Below are positions 14,543 through 18,036 of a DNA stretch of 18,036 bases, piece after piece. A program made the position numbers and the translations under genes. The notes under the pieces are model-generated. The model saw only the letters and a program-made list of their open reading frames with translations. It searched no databases and was not told where the DNA came from. The DNA comes from Candidatus Desantisiibacteriota bacterium (GTDB lineage: Bacteria; JACRDZ01). Position 1 is the stretch's first letter; every line of letters starts with the position of its first letter. The stretch spans positions 1-18,036 of the forward strand of contig JACQWU010000156.1 in NCBI GenBank assembly GCA_016209155.1, in the 5' to 3' direction.

Positions 14543-14582
14543 TAAACTAAAATTTTTCATAAGAAAAATAGGAGAAAATAAT

Positions 14583-15071
14583 ATGGCTGAATTTTCTTTT
14601 GATATTGTATCAAAAATTGACCTTCAGGAAGTTAATAATGCTATTAATCAAGCTACAAAGGAAATCGCACAGAGATTTGATTTCAAAGGAAGCAAAACCG
14701 CAATTACACTTGATAAGGAAACTATTAATATTACAACTGATGATGAGTGCAGATTGAAAAATGTAATAGATATACTTGAAAATAAATTTGTTAAACGTTC
14801 TATTCCGATAAAAGCATTACAGCATGGTACTATTTTATCGAGTCTTGGGGGAACAGTAAAACAGAGTATTACTATTCAGCAGGGTATTCCAAAAGAAAAA
14901 ACCAAAGAAATTGTAAAAATCCTGAAGGATTTAAAACTAAAGATTCAGACACAAATTCAAAATGATCAAATCAGAGTAACAGGAAGAAGCAAGGATGATC
15001 TCCAGTCAGTAATGAAACATTTAAGAGAAAGCAATCTTGATGTGAACATGCAGTTTACTAATTTTAAATAA
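14583..15071 (+). CDS. yajQ: YajQ-family nucleotide-binding protein
   Basis: From the ATG at 14583 (AGGAG at 14570-14574, 8 bases upstream) the protein has 162 aa, the normal YajQ length. It starts MAEFSFDIVSKIDLQEVNNAINQ and continues EIAQRFDFKGSK (about 27-38), the conserved N-terminal block. The C-terminal block KLKIQTQIQNDQIRVTGRSKDDLQ and its ending with DVNMQFTNFK are also typical. It is a soluble protein with two ferredoxin-like domains. Family members bind nucleotides, and a Xanthomonas homologue binds cyclic di-GMP and acts with a transcription factor. No cyclic di-GMP genes are in this window, so the ligand here is unknown. It appears monocistronic, with its own promoter and convergent lpxI downstream. 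Confidence 0.95.
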   Translation: MAEFSFDIVSKIDLQEVNNAINQATKEIAQRFDFKGSKTAITLDKETINITTDDECRLKNVIDILENKFVKRSIPIKALQHGTILSSLGGTVKQSITIQQGIPKEKTKEIVKILKDLKLKIQTQIQNDQIRVTGRSKDDLQSVMKHLRESNLDVNMQFTNFK

Positions 15072-15164
15072 ATCACGCATTTGCTTTTTCATCCCTCGTC
15101 CTAATGAGCGAAGCGAATGGTCGTCCATCGTCCATCATTTCTCAAAGCTGTCTACCCGCCTGAA
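15072..15164. repeat. Convergent gap with heptamer microrepeat (CGTCCAT x2)
   Basis: The 93-base gap between the stops of yajQ and lpxI holds CGTCCAT-CGTCCAT-C at 15122-15136 and a related CCCTCGTCC at 15093-15101, separated by a GAGCGAAGCGAA phrase. It is locally more GC-rich than its surroundings. I see no terminator hairpin. It looks like a decayed microrepeat array. Confidence 0.55.
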
Positions 15165-15995
15165 CTATTTATTAATCTTCTCCCCCACTATACATATATT
15201 TTTTAAATCTGCATATTTGATAAGATTTTCCCTGTCCAGAAGAAAAGTTTTGTTTGCTTCAACTGCCAGAACCACGGATTTTATTTTTTCCATTATTTTT
15301 AGAGTTTTTATGCCTACAGCAGGTATATCATAGCGTAAATCCTGTTTGGGTCTGCTTACTTTTACAACTACTGTTCCGCTTTTTGCAAGTTTCCCTGCGC
15401 GCAAAATTGCTGCGTCAGTTCCTTCCAGTGCTTCAACAGAAATAACCGCGCGGTTTTTTACGACAATAGTCTGTCCTATATCCATACCCGCTATGTTGTA
15501 TGCTAAAGGCAATCCATGATGTATATCTTCCCATTCACGCTCATCCGGAATTCTATTCGTTAAAACACCTTCCGGTGCAAGAATACTTGAAAGATATTCT
15601 GTCTGCTTAAGCACCTCAAATCCTTCTTTTTCAAATTCGGAAATAATAAGTTCCATTAGGGATACATCCTGTAAATCAAATTTTTGTTTTATTAATGATT
15701 GCGCTCGTTTATCAAATCTTAGTCCTTGAAAAATAGTTGCTTTATCAAATTTACCAAGCATTACCACTTTATTTATTTTTTTATTTTTCAAAGACTGGAA
15801 GATCATATCCACTTGTCCGATTGGCATTTTAGACAGAGCATCTGTAAGTCCCTGTTTTTTTATTGCGCGGGCAATTTCTCTGTTTAATGCTATGGCAATA
15901 ACAGAAACATTTTTTTGTGACGCTTCGCGAATAAAATCAATAGGCAGAGTTCCACTGCTTGCTATAAGTCCGATTTTTTCTTTTAAGACATCCAT
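15165..15995 (-). CDS. lpxI: UDP-2,3-diacylglucosamine pyrophosphatase LpxI
   Basis: LpxI (DUF1009) hydrolyses UDP-2,3-diacylglucosamine to lipid X and UMP, the fourth step of lipid A synthesis, in bacteria lacking LpxH. The 276-aa protein has the N-terminal IGLIASSGTLPI (8-19), MLGKFDKATIFQGLRFD (79-95), LTNRIPDEREWEDI (145-158), the EGTDA motif (191-195) that holds the conserved acidic residue of the family, and RPKQDLRYDIPAVG (215-228). It ends with ADLKNICIVGEKIN, a usual finish. Its ATG lies within the last 13 bases of the vapC-like gene, with GGAG/GAGG about 9-15 bases upstream inside that gene. Translation is therefore tied to a toxin-antitoxin unit, far from lpxA and on the opposite strand. 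Confidence 0.94.
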   Translation of the reverse strand: MDVLKEKIGLIASSGTLPIDFIREASQKNVSVIAIALNREIARAIKKQGLTDALSKMPIGQVDMIFQSLKNKKINKVVMLGKFDKATIFQGLRFDKRAQSLIKQKFDLQDVSLMELIISEFEKEGFEVLKQTEYLSSILAPEGVLTNRIPDEREWEDIHHGLPLAYNIAGMDIGQTIVVKNRAVISVEALEGTDAAILRAGKLAKSGTVVVKVSRPKQDLRYDIPAVGIKTLKIMEKIKSVVLAVEANKTFLLDRENLIKYADLKNICIVGEKINK

Positions 15996-16381
15996 ACAAT
16001 TTTCACCTCTCCTTCTACTGCTTTAAATTCTTTATCACCTGTTATTACTTCCCCTTTATGTAGTTTTGCCAATGCGGCGGCAAAACAATCAGCATAGGAG
16101 ATATTCCCTTTTGCTTTGTATAAAGCAGCCTGTTTTGTTAAGTTTAAATCAGCCGGAACAAATTCAATGGGGAATGTTTCAATAATATGTTGGATTTTCT
16201 CTGCCTCCTCAATACCATAATCCTTTATGAGAATATAAAAAACTTCGCCCCAGTTTACAGTTGTCATTAATAAATTTCCACCGGTCTCTGCTGCTTTTGT
16301 AAATAATTCTTTTACTATTTCATAGCCGGGTTCTTTTTCTAAATAGACCATTAAGGCATAGGAATCTAGGATTTTGACCAT
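15983..16381 (-). CDS. vapC: PIN-domain ribonuclease toxin (VapC family)
   Basis: The 132-aa protein is a complete PIN domain. The four acidic metal ligands are recognisable: Asp6 in KILDSYAL, Glu46 in NWGEVFY, Asp98 in ISYADCFAAALA and Asp116 in VITGDKEF. VapC toxins cut specific RNAs such as tRNAs when not blocked by their antitoxin. The ATG overlaps the antitoxin gene by 16 bases and has GGAGG about 7 bases upstream, inside that gene. Its own end overlaps the lpxI start by 13 bases. All catalytic residues are present, so it should be active; the target cannot be told from sequence. Confidence 0.92.
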   Translation of the reverse strand: MVKILDSYALMVYLEKEPGYEIVKELFTKAAETGGNLLMTTVNWGEVFYILIKDYGIEEAEKIQHIIETFPIEFVPADLNLTKQAALYKAKGNISYADCFAAALAKLHKGEVITGDKEFKAVEGEVKIVWMS

Positions 16382-16620
16382 TTCTTTTCCTCCAATTCCC
16401 TATCCCTTGCTCTTTCTTTGAGAAGCGTTTTAGTTAATTTACCTTTTGTATTTAAAATTCCCGCCATTTTTTCAAAGTAATTTTCTGTCAAGGGTTGGAG
16501 AATAATCTGGTCTCCTTTTTCTGTTATGCAAAGTTTTGTTCCCCTCTTGATATTATGTCTTTGGCGAATTTTTGAGGGAATAACAATCTGCCCTTTGGAA
16601 GTCGCAACCGTCATAGTCAT
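16366..16620 (-). CDS. vapB: SpoVT-AbrB/MazE-fold antitoxin (VapB type)
   Basis: From ATG 16620 the protein has 84 aa. The swapped-hairpin DNA-binding domain is at about 3-45, with MTVATSKGQIVIPSKIRQ and GTKLCITEKGDQIILQP. A helical, charged C-terminal tail (KTLLKERARDRELEEKKW) would wrap the toxin. I chose ATG 16620 because AGGAG at 16628-16632 lies 8 bases upstream. An in-frame ATG at 16653 (11 residues longer) lies upstream of the predicted start of transcription. Family members bind their own promoter, and an imperfect palindrome sits between the -35 and -10 here. The short leader (about 17 bases) fits a tightly self-regulated unit. Confidence 0.92.
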   Translation of the reverse strand: MTMTVATSKGQIVIPSKIRQRHNIKRGTKLCITEKGDQIILQPLTENYFEKMAGILNTKGKLTKTLLKERARDRELEEKKWSKS

Positions 16621-16643
16621 ATAAATATCTCCTCTTTTTTTAA

Positions 16644-16672
16644 AGTATACCATAACATAAGATGTATGTCAA
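16644..16672 (-). promoter_or_regulatory. Strong sigma-70 promoter of vapB-vapC-lpxI with internal palindrome
   Basis: On the minus strand, TTGACA (16667-16672), a 17-base spacer and TATACT (16644-16649) form a near-consensus promoter. The spacer contains, in plus-strand terms, CATAACAT-AAG-ATGTATG (16651-16668), an inverted repeat with one unpaired base. It is a likely operator for the AbrB-type antitoxin. Confidence 0.8.
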
Positions 16673-16729
16673 TTGTTTTTTGTCCTACTTTATTGGTATG
16701 GTAGTACATAAAATAGGTAACCATTTAGT

Positions 16730-16805
16730 GTAGGGGCAGGTCTTGCACCTGCCCGCGTTTCAACATATTGTTTATTTAGTAGGGCACCCGCAAGAGGGCC
16801 CCTAC
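16730..16805. repeat. REPIN-like element, copy 1 (76 bp)
   Basis: The element begins GTAGGGGC and ends with its reverse complement GCCCCTAC. The left arm after GTAG is a hairpin (GGGCAGG, loop TCTTGCA, CCTGCCC). The right arm is a second hairpin read from the other strand (GGGC-ACCCGCAAGAGG-GCCC), also bounded by GTAG on that strand. Two REP-type palindromes in opposite orientation with 5' GTAG tetranucleotides match the REPIN design. It lies between the vapB promoter and the tRNA-Phe promoter in a 277-base gene-free stretch. The spacer between the arms differs from copy 2. Confidence 0.8.
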
Positions 16806-16868
16806 AGATAGTATAAGGTGAATATTTATATTAAAATATAATTTAAAATTAACGACGATAAAAAAATC

Positions 16869-16896
16869 TTGACAAAAAGTTTATACTGTGTAAAAT
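16869..16896 (+). promoter_or_regulatory. Promoter of tRNA-Phe and pdaD
   Basis: TTGACA (16869-16874), a 16-base spacer and TAAAAT (16891-16896) precede the tRNA by about 53 bases. The leader then contains TGCATT (16911-16916) and AATGCA (16924-16929), which could pair as a small hairpin upstream of the tRNA. No further promoter lies between the tRNA and pdaD. Confidence 0.7.
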
Positions 16897-16949
16897 GCAC
16901 GTAAATAAAATGCATTGCGAAATAATGCAATTTATGAAAAAAATTTAAT

Positions 16950-17025
<76 letters not shown>

Positions 17026-17043
17026 GTTTTTTGGAGGGAAAAA

Positions 17044-17601
17044 ATGCTTGCAACACAGCTTGTGCCAAAAGAAATTTTTTTAACTAATGGTGTTGGAAGA
17101 CATAAAGAAAAATTGCAGTCATTTGAGTTTGCGCTTCGTAATGCCGGAATTGCAGAATTTAATCTTGTAAGAGTGTCCAGCATTTTTCCCCCGCATTGTA
17201 AAATAATTCCACCTAAAACCGGTCTTGCCAAGCTTGCTTCAGGCCAGATTGTTTTTTGTGTTATGAGTGATATAGCCTCAAACGAACCCAACAGACTTAT
17301 GGCAGCATCAGTCGGGCTTGCTATTCCTGCGGACCGCGAAAGACACGGTTATCTTAGCGAGCATCATGCTTTTGGACAGACAGATGCGGCGGCAGGTGAT
17401 TATGCTGAAGATCTTGCGGCATCAATGCTTGCTTCAACATTAGGAGTTAATTCTTATGAAGATCTTCATTGGGATGAAAAGAAGAAACTCTGGAAAATGG
17501 AAAATCAGATTGTTGTGACCAGAAATATAACACAGTCTGCGATAGGTGATAAAAAAGGATTATGGACCACTGTTGTTGCTGCAGCAATTTTGGTTGTGTA
17601 A
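17044..17601 (+). CDS. pdaD: Pyruvoyl-dependent arginine decarboxylase
   Basis: The 185-aa proenzyme cuts itself between Ser45 and Ser46 in NLVRVSSIFPP. Ser46 becomes the pyruvoyl group of the alpha chain, which decarboxylates arginine to agmatine for polyamine synthesis. Asn40 near the cleavage site and Glu106 in HGYLSEHHAFG match the conserved functional residues of the archaeal enzyme. GQTDAAAGDYAEDLAASMLA (111-130) is also a family block. The ATG at 17044 has GGAGG at 17033-17037; a longer reading frame starts inside tRNA-Phe and is not credible. No agmatinase or agmatine ureohydrolase gene follows. The family is mostly archaeal with scattered bacterial members, including a chlamydial acid-response enzyme. 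Confidence 0.93.
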   Translation: MLATQLVPKEIFLTNGVGRHKEKLQSFEFALRNAGIAEFNLVRVSSIFPPHCKIIPPKTGLAKLASGQIVFCVMSDIASNEPNRLMAASVGLAIPADRERHGYLSEHHAFGQTDAAAGDYAEDLAASMLASTLGVNSYEDLHWDEKKKLWKMENQIVVTRNITQSAIGDKKGLWTTVVAAAILVV

Positions 17602-17619
17602 TGTATAATGTATAATGTA
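17599..17619. repeat. Heptameric tandem microrepeat (TAATGTA x3)
   Basis: Three exact TAATGTA units start with the pdaD stop codon TAA (17599-17601) and run into the GTAG end of REPIN-like copy 2. This is the third 7-bp array in the window, with a sequence unrelated to the other two. Confidence 0.85.
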
Positions 17620-17695
17620 GGGGCAGGTCTTGCGCCTGCCCTTTATTTTGTTGTATATCCCGCGTTTATTGGGCACCCGCAAGGGATGCCCCTAC
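17617..17695. repeat. REPIN-like element, copy 2 (79 bp)
   Basis: It shares both arms with copy 1. The left arm GTAG plus the GGGCAGG/CCTGCCC hairpin differs at one loop base (TCTTGCG). The right arm GGGCACCCGCAAGGGATGCCCCTAC keeps the terminal GCCCCTAC. The central part is different, although a CCCGCGTTT phrase appears in both spacers at different positions. It fills the gap between the convergent pdaD and phosphoglycerate mutase genes, where its hairpins could also stop transcription. Confidence 0.8.
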
Positions 17696-17706
17696 ATCCC
17701 ATAGGG

Positions 17707-18036
17707 TTAAATTTTCCTTCCAATAAGAAATGTAATAAGGTTTTTCCCCTCTAATTTATAAGGCGAAGTAACAGCTTCGGACTCAGTAAATCTTTTGAAA
17801 TTCCCGGCTTTTATTCCTGTCCCCATGATTGCAAAAGGAACAGGATCGGATGTGTGTGTTTTAAGTTTTATCGGAGTCGGATGATCCGGCAAAAGTAATA
17901 TGCGGTATTCCGGAAATTTTTTTATTCCATCAATTATCGGCCCCACTATTTTTTTATCAAAATCTTCAATGGCTTTAATCTTATTTTTTATACTTCCTTC
18001 ATGACCCGATTCATCCGGTGCTTCAACATGCAGAAA
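17707..18036 (-). CDS. apgM: Archaeal-type 2,3-bisphosphoglycerate-independent phosphoglycerate mutase, C-terminal part
   Basis: The last 109 codons of this minus-strand gene are present; the 5' end lies beyond the window edge. The fragment begins FLHVEAPDESGHEGS, continues with a KIKAIEDFDKKIV helix, and has PDHPTPIKLKTHTSDPVPFA. These are the metal-binding His and Asp motifs of the alkaline-phosphatase-superfamily ApgM group. The enzyme interconverts 3- and 2-phosphoglycerate in glycolysis and gluconeogenesis. In bacteria with this version it often replaces or accompanies GpmI, or is a homoserine-kinase-like relative (ThrB2/ApgM paralogue), which cannot be excluded from the fragment. The ending GKNLITFLIGRKI is consistent with a native stop. 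Confidence 0.9.
   Translation of the reverse strand, partial: FLHVEAPDESGHEGSIKNKIKAIEDFDKKIVGPIIDGIKKFPEYRILLLPDHPTPIKLKTHTSDPVPFAIMGTGIKAGNFKRFTESEAVTSPYKLEGKNLITFLIGRKI

Noticed and set aside
14514-14582. TTG start extending YajQ by 23 residues
   Set aside because: The extension covers the promoter and ribosome-binding site, and 162 aa from ATG 14583 matches the family length.
15254-15445. Plus-strand frame antisense to lpxI
   Set aside because: Leucine- and phenylalanine-rich shadow of a well-supported gene.
17707-17946. Complete 79-aa protein starting at the ATG at 17946
   Set aside because: The frame stays open upstream to the window edge with conserved ApgM motifs, so this is an internal methionine or valine-adjacent codon of a longer gene.

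Overview
The window comes from an AT-rich (roughly one-third GC by eye), diderm bacterium. It carries lipid A genes (lpxA, lpxI), a RseP-type envelope protease, a class IV prepilin, a covalent tetraheme cytochrome c and the non-mevalonate isoprenoid enzyme Dxr. The archaeal-type phosphoglycerate mutase, the pyruvoyl arginine decarboxylase, LpxI in place of LpxH, and the many DUF-like exported proteins suit an uncultivated candidate phylum (Omnitrophota, Elusimicrobiota or Firestonebacteria-like). That placement is inference; no marker here fixes it. The genetic code looks standard.

Region 1 (1-13295, all plus strand) is one long collinear run with mostly very short gaps or overlaps. It opens with an envelope block: frr (3' end), uppS, cdsA, dxr, rseP, a small CBS-domain protein, fabZ, lpxA and a Gfo/Idh oxidoreductase that may be GnnA. 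tRNA-Thr(CGU) follows two bases after the oxidoreductase stop codon. Next come a NifS/IscS cysteine desulfurase, an exported phosphoesterase-like protein fused to a tetraheme cytochrome domain, a two-helix membrane protein, pyrE, a large exported DUF3352-like protein, a PAP2 phosphatase and nadC. Compared with the textbook order, bamA, skp and lpxD are absent between rseP and fabZ.

Region 2 (13300-15071) holds a convergent prepilin gene with Ala instead of Gly before the cleavage site, a divergent intergenic promoter region with a 14-bp palindrome, a frameshifted gene for a small exported protein, a hairpin terminator and yajQ.

Region 3 (15165-16672, minus strand) is a VapBC-type toxin-antitoxin pair whose toxin gene overlaps the start of lpxI. 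All three genes lie behind one strong promoter with a palindrome in its spacer.

Region 4 (16673-18036) has a promoter driving tRNA-Phe and a pyruvoyl-dependent arginine decarboxylase (pdaD). Two REPIN-like repeats flank this unit. The 3' part of a convergent archaeal-type phosphoglycerate mutase gene runs off the window.

The most striking non-coding patterns are the two REPIN-like elements, each with GTAG tetranucleotides at both ends, and three different 7-bp tandem microrepeats that sit in intergenic DNA, two of them right at stop codons. The main protein-level curiosities are the degenerate phosphoesterase/tetraheme fusion, the possible GnnA next to lpxA, and the coupling of lpxI to a toxin-antitoxin module. 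I see no complete new defence or metabolic system, and no CRISPR array.
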